Positions 19,138 to 27,613 of a DNA stretch of 64,000 nt are shown here, one piece after another. The DNA comes from Methyloglobulus sp. (GTDB taxonomy: Bacteria; Pseudomonadota; Gammaproteobacteria; Methylococcales; Methylomonadaceae): the NCBI GenBank assembly GCA_013141505.1, contig JABFQX010000020.1:1-64000 (forward strand), written 5' to 3'. Every line of letters starts with the position of its first letter. The first letter of the stretch is position 1. Below the pieces are notes generated by a model. The model was given only the letters and a program-made list of their open reading frames with translations. It was not told the origin of the DNA and searched no databases. A program made the translations under genes and the position numbers.

Positions 19138-21462
19138 TCAAGCCGCCGTTTCCTTGGGGCCTTGGACATCGGCAGGATCGCCTTCATAAGGCGTGGCATA
19201 TTTGCAGTCTTTTTGCGGACAGACTTTTTCCACACCACGGGATTTGGTTTGTTTGACTACCAGGATAGGCCAAGCGCATTCCGGGCAGCTTTCATGAATC
19301 GGCGCGTCCCAAAGCGCGTAGCTGCATTTAGGATATCCGGAACAAGAATAAAATATTTTGCCTTTGCTTGATTTACGCTTAAGGATACTGCCTTTTTTGC
19401 ACTGCGGACATTCGACTTTTGTATCCTGTGGCTTTTCCAACGGCTCTATATGTTTGCACTTGGGGTAGCCGCTACATCCGATAAACTTGCCATACTTACC
19501 AACTTTAAATACCAAAGGCGATTCACATTCAGGGCAAACACGACCTTCTACGGTCTGTGGCGTGGTGCTTGTGGCGGCATCGTCATTCAAATTACGGGTG
19601 TACGAGCATTCTGGGTAGTTGGTGCAACCGATAAAGCGTCCATTTCGTCCAAGACGAATAGATAAGGGGCTATTACAGAGTGGACATTTTTCGTCAATGG
19701 CTTCCTGGGTAACATCTTTACGTTGAACTTGCGCTTCTTTTTCAATGATTAAGTTGCTAAATGGCTTCCAGAACTTAGTCATAAGCGGAATCCAATCCTG
19801 CTCGCCGCGAGATACTGCGTCCAGTTCATCTTCCAGGTTGGCGGTAAAATCGTAGTCTACATATTTGGTGAAATGTTCGGTCAGGAATTTGTTGACGATC
19901 CTGCCGACATCAGTCGGGTAGAAGCGTTTGGTTTCCAGGGTGACGTATTCACGGTTTTGTAAGGTCGATATGATCGACGCATACGTGGACGGACGGCCTA
20001 TGCCGTGTTCTTCTAAGGATTTGACCAAACTGGCTTCGCCGTAACGCGGCGGCGGTTCGGTAAAATGTTGTCCGGCAACGACATCGTTGAGTTTAACCGG
20101 ACGCCCTTCTTCCATGTCGGGTAAAAAACTTTCTTTATCGTCGCTTTCTTTGCTGTCGTCCTTACCTTCCAGATAAACCGCCATGAAACCCGGTTTGGCG
20201 ATACTGGAACCCGTCGCCCTGAACACATGTTTGCCATCAGCACAGCTTAAATCAACAGCCACCAGATTAAGCACGGCGTGGGTCATTTGGCAGGCGATGG
20301 TACGTTTCCAGATTAAATCGTAGAGTTTAAACTGTTCTACGCTGAGATGGTCTTTGATCTGATTCGGTAGATAACGCGGGTTGGTTGGCCGTATCGCCTC
20401 GTGCGCTTCCTGAGCGTTCTTCGATTTTGTCTTAAATAGCCGGGGTTCTTTGGGCACATTGTCTGCACCGTAGGTTTCCGCAATCAAAGTACGGATTTCC
20501 TGTACCGCATCCACAGACAAATTCACGGAATCGGTACGCATATAGGTTATCAAACCGGCGGCTTCTCCACCTATGTCGATGCCTTCATACAATTGCTGGG
20601 CGACCATCATCGTGCGCTTGGTGGTGAAACCCAATTTACGTGAGGCTTCTTGCTGCAAGGTTGAAGTGATGAACGGCGGCGCAGGATTGCGGTTTTGTTG
20701 CTTTTTCTCCAGTTTGCTGACGATTAACTGACCGTCGGCCGCATCCAATAACGCTTGTTTGGTTTGTTCTGCGCTGTCACCGTCTGTAATGCTGAATTGG
20801 TTAAGCTTTTCACCATTGAAATGTGTCAGTTTGGCTTTAAAATTCTGCTCTTTCGCGGTTAAAGCGGCATCAATCGTCCAGTATTCACGGGTCTTGAAGG
20901 CTTCAATTTCCAACTCGCGTTCGACAATCATCCGTAAAGCCGGACTTTGTACGCGGCCTGCGGACAAGCCCCGACGGATTTTTTTCCACAACAGTGGCGA
21001 GAGCTTGAAGCCCACCAGATAATCTAATGCCCGCCGTGCCTGTTGGGCATTGATTAAGTTGGTGGCGAGCTGTTCGGGGTGAGCAATAGCTTCCGTGACG
21101 GCTTTTTTGGTAATCTCATGGAATACGACCCGATGCACGGGCTTATCTTTGATTAAATTCTTTTCCTTGAGCAGTTCGTATAAATGCCAGCTTATGGCTT
21201 CGCCTTCGCGGTCAGGGTCGGTCGCGAGATATAAGGCATCAGCGGCTTTTAGCGCCTTACTAATGGTTTGCACATGTTTCTGATTACGCTCAATCAGCTC
21301 ATATTTCATGGCAAAATTGTTATCGGGATCAACCGCACCTTCCTTAGGGACAAGGTCGCGAACGTGACCATAGGAGGCCAGCACATGGAAGTCTTTGCCC
21401 AAATACTTCTCAATGGTTTTGGCTTTGGCAGGGGATTCTACAATAACGAGGTTCTTGCTCAT
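19138..21462 (-). CDS. topA: DNA topoisomerase I
   Basis: The 774-aa type IA topoisomerase relaxes negatively supercoiled DNA by cleaving one strand through a covalent tyrosine. It has the Toprim domain (VESPAKAKTIEKYLG near residue 8 and TDPDREGE at 81-88) and the active-site Tyr307 in YMRTDS. The C-terminus has four Cys4 or Cys-rich zinc-ribbon repeats (CPLCN, CPECES, CPQCKK, CPECAW). Length is normal for the family. It follows smg and dprA on the same strand, an arrangement common in gammaproteobacteria. Confidence 0.97.
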   Translation of the reverse strand: MSKNLVIVESPAKAKTIEKYLGKDFHVLASYGHVRDLVPKEGAVDPDNNFAMKYELIERNQKHVQTISKALKAADALYLATDPDREGEAISWHLYELLKEKNLIKDKPVHRVVFHEITKKAVTEAIAHPEQLATNLINAQQARRALDYLVGFKLSPLLWKKIRRGLSAGRVQSPALRMIVERELEIEAFKTREYWTIDAALTAKEQNFKAKLTHFNGEKLNQFSITDGDSAEQTKQALLDAADGQLIVSKLEKKQQNRNPAPPFITSTLQQEASRKLGFTTKRTMMVAQQLYEGIDIGGEAAGLITYMRTDSVNLSVDAVQEIRTLIAETYGADNVPKEPRLFKTKSKNAQEAHEAIRPTNPRYLPNQIKDHLSVEQFKLYDLIWKRTIACQMTHAVLNLVAVDLSCADGKHVFRATGSSIAKPGFMAVYLEGKDDSKESDDKESFLPDMEEGRPVKLNDVVAGQHFTEPPPRYGEASLVKSLEEHGIGRPSTYASIISTLQNREYVTLETKRFYPTDVGRIVNKFLTEHFTKYVDYDFTANLEDELDAVSRGEQDWIPLMTKFWKPFSNLIIEKEAQVQRKDVTQEAIDEKCPLCNSPLSIRLGRNGRFIGCTNYPECSYTRNLNDDAATSTTPQTVEGRVCPECESPLVFKVGKYGKFIGCSGYPKCKHIEPLEKPQDTKVECPQCKKGSILKRKSSKGKIFYSCSGYPKCSYALWDAPIHESCPECAWPILVVKQTKSRGVEKVCPQKDCKYATPYEGDPADVQGPKETAA

Positions 21463-21502
21463 GCGGTCAAAAATGCAAGCTGTTCAAATAGTTTAGTAAA
21501 CG

Positions 21503-21970
21503 TTAATTTAAATACGTAGGTATGAGGTCATATACGATATCTTCCATTCTGGAAAAGGCCATTTCTTCATCCGGTTGGCTGAGCAAAACCAGCAGCACTA
21601 TCCACTTGAGTTTTTCCATGGAGATTTCTTCATCTTCCAACGCTAATGCCCGATCAATGACGAGTTCCCGATTAGCTGAGTTCAATATACCACTGCGTTC
21701 AAGAAATAAGATGAGGTCGCGGCATTCCAGATCTAGCTTGGCATTTTCTTCATGGCTGAAAATGCGGAAAGATGAAGAAACAGTCGGTCTTATGCTCCGT
21801 TGCAGGTTGAGGGATTCAAGCCAAATAAAGGCTTTGTCCACCTCCGCTTGTTCAAAACCCGCCGTCAGCAACTCAGTCCTGACATCATCACTGTCTGGAA
21901 GAATTTCAAGTTCATCCTCCATGTAGTGTTCGAAAAGATACATCAGGACATCAAAAATAGTTTCTTTCAT
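21503..21970 (-). CDS. smg: Smg family protein (DUF494)
   Basis: The 155-aa acidic protein begins MKETIFDVLMYLFEHYMED and has the even distribution of Glu and Asp typical of Smg. The biochemical role of Smg is not established, but it is conserved between dprA and topA or def in gammaproteobacteria. Only 12 bp separate it from the dprA stop, and topA starts 40 bp further on, so the three are probably cotranscribed. Confidence 0.92.
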   Translation of the reverse strand: MKETIFDVLMYLFEHYMEDELEILPDSDDVRTELLTAGFEQAEVDKAFIWLESLNLQRSIRPTVSSSFRIFSHEENAKLDLECRDLILFLERSGILNSANRELVIDRALALEDEEISMEKLKWIVLLVLLSQPDEEMAFSRMEDIVYDLIPTYLN

Positions 21971-21982
21971 AGTCTCTCAGGT

Positions 21983-23089
21983 TTATCTCAAACGGGTATA
22001 GGTACTTCCAGCATTGGCCTCAATATAGCCTTGAAGCTCCAGAATCAGCAACATTGAAGAAATTACTTCAACAGAATTGCCAGACTCTTCAACCAGTTTG
22101 TCGATGGCTGTTGGGCTGAACATGACGCGATTCAATAGTGTTTGTTGCTCTAGGTCAAGCGTTGTTTGCAGGGTTTCCGAGGAAATTTTCTCATCTTGTT
22201 GAAAGTATTGATGAAATTCCTCAAGAATATCCTCGGTCGTTTCGACCAGTTTAGCACCTTCCCTAATCAACGCGTTGCAGCCCCGTGCCAACGGATTGTG
22301 GATGGATCCTGGAATGGCAAACACTTCGCGGTTTTGCTCCAACGCCATCCTCGCGGTTATCAGCGAACCACTCTGCTTGGCGGCCTCCACGACCAACAAG
22401 CCTTGGCATAGCCCACTGATGATACGGTTTCGTCTTGGAAAATGGTTCGCTTTTGCCAAGGTACCGGGCGGAAATTCACTCACCATCGCGCCAGTTTTGA
22501 CGATTTCAGTCGCTAATTCAAGATGTCGCGCCGGATACACACGATCCAATCCTGTTCCAGCAACCGCAATCGTATAGCCTTTCGCTTTTAACGCGCCCTG
22601 ATGGCTGGCGGCATCAATACCCAAAGCCAAACCGCTAGTGATGACAAAGCCATATTGGCTTAGCGTAAGGGCGAAAGCCGTGGCTGTTTCTATGCCTAAT
22701 GTGGAAGGGTTACGGCTACCGACAATGGCAATTTGCGGGTGCGACAACAAGTCGGGATTACCACGGACAAACAGCAAGGGCGGCGGGTCGGAAATTTCCT
22801 TGAGTTGATCCGGGTAGCGACTATCCTCAAGCGTAAGAACATAATTATTGTTTTGCCCTAGCCATTCGAGGTCAGTATCAACAATCGACCAATCAGGGTT
22901 TTTAATGGCTTGGATAATGTCGCTTTTTAAACCTAAAGCAGAAAGTGCTGCGTTAGATTCTGAAAATAACTGTGCAGGGGTATGGATTTCAAGGAGTTTA
23001 AGGAAAGTCCTGCCGCCCACGCCTGGCGTACGCAATAACGCAAGCCAGTATTTGATGTCGTCGTTGTCGATTTTGGCGGGAGTTTTCAG
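21983..23089 (-). CDS. dprA: DNA-processing protein DprA
   Basis: DprA binds single-stranded DNA and loads RecA during natural transformation. The Rossmann-like core is clear: AIVGSRNPSTLG, TSGLALGIDAASHQGAL, AVAGTGLDRVYP, FPRRNRIISGL and a C-terminal winged helix. The conserved start segment IDNDDIKYWLALLRTPGVGG is in frame upstream of the first usual start codon (TTG, 23035), so I extend the gene to CTG at 23089. That CTG overlaps the stop TGA of the tsaP-like gene. This gives about 369 codons, the normal DprA length. The start codon is uncertain because no ATG, GTG or TTG precedes the conserved segment in frame. Confidence 0.88.
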   Translation of the reverse strand: MKTPAKIDNDDIKYWLALLRTPGVGGRTFLKLLEIHTPAQLFSESNAALSALGLKSDIIQAIKNPDWSIVDTDLEWLGQNNNYVLTLEDSRYPDQLKEISDPPPLLFVRGNPDLLSHPQIAIVGSRNPSTLGIETATAFALTLSQYGFVITSGLALGIDAASHQGALKAKGYTIAVAGTGLDRVYPARHLELATEIVKTGAMVSEFPPGTLAKANHFPRRNRIISGLCQGLLVVEAAKQSGSLITARMALEQNREVFAIPGSIHNPLARGCNALIREGAKLVETTEDILEEFHQYFQQDEKISSETLQTTLDLEQQTLLNRVMFSPTAIDKLVEESGNSVEVISSMLLILELQGYIEANAGSTYTRLR

Positions 23090-24222
23090 GGCGTCTGGAC
23101 TTTATCAAGGACACGAATGCCCTGCGAAGCCCTCATAACCAATGCGTAGCTGACGCGTTCAAATGGGCGAAAAACCATCAAAGTGCCAGCCTTTTCATCG
23201 GGCAGTTTTACCGCATCATTCTTAACAACGCTGTAGCTATCTCTACTGACTCTGCCTCGGCTGTAAATATCAAGCTCATGTCCCGGCATCAAGCCGTCCT
23301 GAGTGCCTTTGTCGATGACAACAACATTATATTTACCGACCTGGGTCACACCATCCAGTACGCTTATTATGTTGCCTTTGATGCTTTCTTCAGGCGGCCT
23401 GGGAAAATAATTTAACGTGAACTGTTCTTCTGGTTTAGGCATGATGCGGTCGCCCAAAATAATCTCGCCTTTCGATTTTTCGACGACAATTGTCGCAGGG
23501 TCGCCTTCCTGCTCTAGCGTTGCATCTGCAACATACTTGGCTTCATAGCCCAGAACTTCGCCGGTAAGCGGACTTTTGAAGGTGTCGCCCGGACGATAGA
23601 GCGTGTAGGTCATGCTTTGTGGCTCGATGATGGAGCGAACGTACAGTTTATCGCCGCTTGCCGCTATAAGATGCTCGCCGGCAAAATCGACAACATACGG
23701 AGCAGCATTCAGTTCATTGGCACTGACCACTTTCGGCGATGTCAGAAATTTTGCGATAGTCTCGGTGGGTATCAGTTTAATCGCCTGCTTCACACTGGTT
23801 TCACGGATGCAGGGCGAGAGCTTACCACCTTGCGCTTGGGCAAAACTGGTGCGACCATTATGGATGTCTTCTTCGCTGACTACACAGTTGTCGCTGGACG
23901 GGAAGCCACCATACGCTAAATTAGCATCGCTTCCTTGCGAAAAGCTCAATCGGGGCTTGCCGTCGACTACTGAAAAATAAACCGTCTGCCCTGGATAGAT
24001 TAAATGCGGATTTTTGATTTGCGAGTTGTAACTCCAAAGTTCCGGCCACTGGCTGGGGTGGTTTAAGAATTTTCCGGAAATATCCCACAGGGTATCGCCT
24101 TCAACAACCGTGTATTGATTGGGATGCGCGGGGTTGATTGATAATTCACCTGCTTCGTTGGCGTACACTGATGCCGCAACGAATAAAGAAACTATACATC
24201 CTGAAAGTGTTCTAAAAACCAT
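23086..24222 (-). CDS. tsaP: LysM-domain protein, TsaP-like
   Basis: The 378-aa product has a signal peptide (residues 1-21, ending SVYA) and a LysM peptidoglycan-binding domain (about 37-84, YTVVEGDTLWDISGKFL to IYPGQTVYF). A longer C-terminal region contains GHELDIYSRG. LysM proteins at this locus next to dprA and def in pseudomonads are TsaP, which anchors the type IV pilus secretin to peptidoglycan. The symbol rests on domain layout and gene order, not on a search. It is transcribed away from def, and its stop overlaps the presumed dprA start. Confidence 0.8.
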   Translation of the reverse strand: MVFRTLSGCIVSLFVAASVYANEAGELSINPAHPNQYTVVEGDTLWDISGKFLNHPSQWPELWSYNSQIKNPHLIYPGQTVYFSVVDGKPRLSFSQGSDANLAYGGFPSSDNCVVSEEDIHNGRTSFAQAQGGKLSPCIRETSVKQAIKLIPTETIAKFLTSPKVVSANELNAAPYVVDFAGEHLIAASGDKLYVRSIIEPQSMTYTLYRPGDTFKSPLTGEVLGYEAKYVADATLEQEGDPATIVVEKSKGEIILGDRIMPKPEEQFTLNYFPRPPEESIKGNIISVLDGVTQVGKYNVVVIDKGTQDGLMPGHELDIYSRGRVSRDSYSVVKNDAVKLPDEKAGTLMVFRPFERVSYALVMRASQGIRVLDKVQTP

Positions 24223-24321
24223 AGTTTAGTCCTGTGGTGCCTTTATTTAATCATTATGAATTCAAAGTTTAGATGAATTCATATAGAATTCCAGTATTAA
24301 GTAATTATAGTGGAGAGTTTG

Positions 24322-24828
24322 TTGAGCATTTTAACTATTCTCGAATTTCCTGACGACCGGCTAAGAAAAAAAGCCGTCGAAGTCAAGGCGGTTGATGGGA
24401 AAGTCAAAAAACTGGTCGATGACATGTTGGAAACCATGTACCAAGCCAAAGGGGTCGGCTTGGCTGCAACCCAGGTCAATGTTCAGCAACGCATTGTCGT
24501 TATCGATGTCAGCGAAGAGAAAGATAACCCTTTGTGCTTGATTAATCCAGAAATTATTGTGAAAGAAGGTACGGAGGAATCCGAAGAAGGTTGTTTGTCT
24601 GTACCGGGTTTTTTTGAAAAGGTAACGCGGGCTGAACGCATTAAGGTCAAGGCTTTAAACAAGGAAGGGCAGCCTTTCGAACTGGATGCCGATGATTTGT
24701 TGGCCGTATGCATTCAACACGAACTGGATCACCTGGAAGGCAAGCTATTCGTTGATTATATATCATCCCTTAAACGGCAACGGATCAAAAAAAAGCTGGA
24801 GAAAATCCACAAACAGGAACAGAGCTGA
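24322..24828 (+). CDS. def: Peptide deformylase
   Basis: The enzyme removes the formyl group from nascent N-termini. All three metal-site motifs are present: [17 protein letters not shown] and [10 protein letters not shown] start at TTG 24322, giving [14 protein letters not shown], the normal family N-terminus, with GGAGAG 7 bases upstream. A GTG at 24310 would overlap that ribosome site. Length is 168 aa. It is followed after 2 bp by fmt, the usual pairing of deformylase with formyltransferase. Confidence 0.96.
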   Translation: MSILTILEFPDDRLRKKAVEVKAVDGKVKKLVDDMLETMYQAKGVGLAATQVNVQQRIVVIDVSEEKDNPLCLINPEIIVKEGTEESEEGCLSVPGFFEKVTRAERIKVKALNKEGQPFELDADDLLAVCIQHELDHLEGKLFVDYISSLKRQRIKKKLEKIHKQEQS

Positions 24829-24830
24829 AC

Positions 24831-25754
24831 ATGCGTATTATTTTTGCGGGAACGCCCGAATTTGCTGTTCCCAGCTTAAGCATGTTGCTGGAATCCACGC
24901 ATGAAGTTTGTGCTGTTTACACACAGCCAGACCGCCCCGCTGGCAGAGGGCGCAAGCTTCAGCCTAGCCCGGTCAAACAACTGGCGATCAATGCGGGAAT
25001 TCCTGTATTTCAACCAACGAGCCTAAAACCGGAAGAAAATTTACAGCAATTACGAGATTTAAAACCGGATCTCATGATTGTTGTTGCCTATGGCATGATC
25101 CTTCCGCAAACCGCCCTCGATATACCAAAATTTGGCTGTATCAATGTCCACGGTTCATTATTGCCGCGCTGGCGTGGCGCAGCGCCTATCCAACGGGCAT
25201 TGATGTCGGGCGACAAAGAAACCGGTATCACCATTATGCGTATCATCCATAAACTGGATGCGGGTGATATGCTGCATAAGGAAGGCTATCTGATAAATGC
25301 CAACGATACATCGGGCATTTTATTCGACAAATTAGCCGTTCTTGGCGCGACCGGATTGGCGAAAGTTCTCGCTCAAATGGAATCTGGCTCGTTGCAAGCC
25401 CAACAACAGGACGAAACCTTAGTTACTTATGCGGAAAAATTGACCAAAAACGAAGCCACGCTGGACTGGTCTCAACCCGCAGAACAACTGGATAGAAACA
25501 TACGCGGCCTCAACCCCTGGCCGGTAGCGCAGACGCTTTTCAACGATCAGGCATTAAGAATTTGGCGGGCTGAAACGGTGCTATCTGAGGTCAATATTGA
25601 ACCGGGTAGTGTTTTGGCTACCAGCAAAACGCTGGATGTTGGCACTGGAAAAGGTTTGTTGCGTCTGCTTGAAGTGCAGCTTCCAGGTGGCAAGCCGATG
25701 TCCATCCAGGCTTTTTTAAATTCTCATCCTAGCAATGGCTTAAAACTGGGATGA
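24831..25754 (+). CDS. fmt: Methionyl-tRNA formyltransferase
   Basis: The 307-aa enzyme transfers a formyl group from 10-formyl-tetrahydrofolate to Met-tRNA. The hydrolase-type core has [16 protein letters not shown] at the start, [18 protein letters not shown] with the catalytic Asn/His region, and [13 protein letters not shown]. The C-terminal OB-like tRNA-binding domain begins near residue 205. It lies between def and rsmB in a plus-strand operon with gaps of 2 and 7 bp. Confidence 0.97.
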   Translation: MRIIFAGTPEFAVPSLSMLLESTHEVCAVYTQPDRPAGRGRKLQPSPVKQLAINAGIPVFQPTSLKPEENLQQLRDLKPDLMIVVAYGMILPQTALDIPKFGCINVHGSLLPRWRGAAPIQRALMSGDKETGITIMRIIHKLDAGDMLHKEGYLINANDTSGILFDKLAVLGATGLAKVLAQMESGSLQAQQQDETLVTYAEKLTKNEATLDWSQPAEQLDRNIRGLNPWPVAQTLFNDQALRIWRAETVLSEVNIEPGSVLATSKTLDVGTGKGLLRLLEVQLPGGKPMSIQAFLNSHPSNGLKLG

Positions 25755-25761
25755 TGATATT

Positions 25762-27048
25762 TTGAATACTCGATGGCTTGCCGCCCGTGTACTTACTTGT
25801 GTTATACAAGATGGACACTCTTTAACTGTAGCGCTAGATAATGCTTTAAAAAAAATTGACTCCAGCCAGGATCGGGCATTTGTACAAGCGATTTGTTACG
25901 GTGTCTGCCGGTATTATCATCGCCTAGATTTCATCTTGAGCAAACTCATCGACAAACCTTTGAAAGATATTGAAGTCAAAGCGCTGATCATGATCGGCCT
26001 GTACCAACTGGCCTATATGCGTGTTAAGCACCATGCCGCCGTTTCGGAAACCGTACAGGCTGCACGGCATACACCATGGGCAAGAGGGTTGATTAATGCC
26101 CTGCTCAGAAACTATTTAAGAAAGCAGGATGAACTTGAAAGCCAGGCAGACAGCATAAAAACAGCTTCCGTCAGCCATCCTGAGTGGTTGATCAAGCATT
26201 TGCAAAACGATTGGCCGGAACAGGCCGAAACACTGCTATCTGAAAATAACCAGCAACCTCCTATGGCATTGCGTATCAATCGGCAAAAAACCAGCAGGGA
26301 AAACTATCTCAAACTATTAGCAACGCAAGACATAGCGGCACAAGCGATTAGTTTTTGCCCTGCCGGGATTCTCCTCAATAAACCGGTATCGGTTGATGCA
26401 TTACCGCATTTCGCCCAAGGTTGGGTTTCTGTACAAGACAGCGCCGCGCAACTAGCAGCACAGTTGCTCGACGTGCAGCCAGGGCAGCGGGTTCTGGATG
26501 TCTGCGCGGCACCAGGCGGCAAAACCGCGCATATTCTTGAGCTGCAACCTGACCTCAAGGAATTGGTTGCCGTCGATATTGATGCTAACAGAATGCAGAG
26601 GGTCAAAGACAATCTTGAACGTTTGGCGTTAACCGCCACGCTGCTTGTTGCCGATGCTGCCAATACCCCGGCTTGGTCGGACGGCACACTATTTGACCGT
26701 ATTTTGCTGGATGCACCGTGTTCCGCAACCGGGGTTATTCGCCGTCATCCCGACATAAAAATATTGAGACGCCCTGACGATATTGCCGCATTAATTGCTG
26801 TGCAAAGCGCCCTGTTAAAGGCTATCTGGCCATTGTTGGCATCAGGTGGAATTTTGCTATATGCAACATGTTCGGTATTAAAACAGGAAAATGAACAGCA
26901 AATTGAAGGCTTTTTATCAATGCATGATAATGCGATAGAATTACCCATTACTGCCCAATGGGGCATCTCAAGCACTGTTGGCCGCCAGGTTATGACAGGT
27001 CAATCATCAATGGACGGCTTTTATTATGCGATTATCGCTAAACGCTAA
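25762..27048 (+). CDS. rsmB: 16S rRNA (cytosine-967-C5)-methyltransferase
   Basis: The 428-aa protein has an N-terminal NusB-like RNA-binding domain (about 1-140) and a SAM-dependent methyltransferase domain with VLDVCAAPGGKTAHIL. The two conserved cysteines are in LLDAPCSATGVIRRHPDIK and LLYATCSVLKQENE. Translation starts with TTG. The reading frame overlaps the next gene by 23 bp, indicating coupling. It is the standard neighbour of def and fmt. Confidence 0.96.
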   Translation: MNTRWLAARVLTCVIQDGHSLTVALDNALKKIDSSQDRAFVQAICYGVCRYYHRLDFILSKLIDKPLKDIEVKALIMIGLYQLAYMRVKHHAAVSETVQAARHTPWARGLINALLRNYLRKQDELESQADSIKTASVSHPEWLIKHLQNDWPEQAETLLSENNQQPPMALRINRQKTSRENYLKLLATQDIAAQAISFCPAGILLNKPVSVDALPHFAQGWVSVQDSAAQLAAQLLDVQPGQRVLDVCAAPGGKTAHILELQPDLKELVAVDIDANRMQRVKDNLERLALTATLLVADAANTPAWSDGTLFDRILLDAPCSATGVIRRHPDIKILRRPDDIAALIAVQSALLKAIWPLLASGGILLYATCSVLKQENEQQIEGFLSMHDNAIELPITAQWGISSTVGRQVMTGQSSMDGFYYAIIAKR

Positions 27049-27613
27049 GTCGCTGATACTAGGGGTGCTGATGGTATTTCTGATGCCTGTCTGCGCTTAT
27101 CCTGAAATATCCGGTTCCGATACACCTGACGTTAAGGTATTAACTGCAGAAACCATCCTATCCGGCAATGATTATATCCTCAATGCCAACATCGATTTCC
27201 AACTGAGCCATAAAGCAACCGAAGCCTTACGAAATGGCGTGCCTTTGTTCTGGACATATCAATTTAAAGTCGAAGAACAAAATAACTTGCTTTGGAATAC
27301 GACGCTGATAGAAAAGAGCTTTATGTATCGTATTCAATATCATGCTTTATTGAACATGTACCGGGTAAGAAATGAAAGCTACGGCACAGTTGAAAACTTT
27401 TCCACATTGCAAGCCGCTTTAGATATGCTATCGACATTGCAGGATTTCCACCTGATAGAAAAAGCTAGCATCGACGAAAACAAAAACCACGTGGTCGGCA
27501 TCAAAATAACCTTTGAGCGTGATGCCCTGCCCCTGCCTTTACGCCCCGTCGCTTATCTTAGCCCGCAATGGTATCTATCCAGTGACTGGTATTTATGGCC
27601 GTTAAAAAAATAA
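27026..27613 (+). CDS. DUF4390 family secreted protein
   Basis: The 195-aa product has a signal peptide (MRLSLNAKSLILGVLMVFLMPVCAYP) and the features of DUF4390: ANIDFQLSHKATEALRNGVPLFWTYQF and a C-terminal LSPQWYLSSDWYLWPLK. The function is unknown. The gene commonly precedes the NtrY-type kinase in this operon. Here it overlaps rsmB by 23 bp and the kinase gene by 19 bp, so all are probably cotranslated. Confidence 0.88.
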   Translation: MRLSLNAKSLILGVLMVFLMPVCAYPEISGSDTPDVKVLTAETILSGNDYILNANIDFQLSHKATEALRNGVPLFWTYQFKVEEQNNLLWNTTLIEKSFMYRIQYHALLNMYRVRNESYGTVENFSTLQAALDMLSTLQDFHLIEKASIDENKNHVVGIKITFERDALPLPLRPVAYLSPQWYLSSDWYLWPLKK

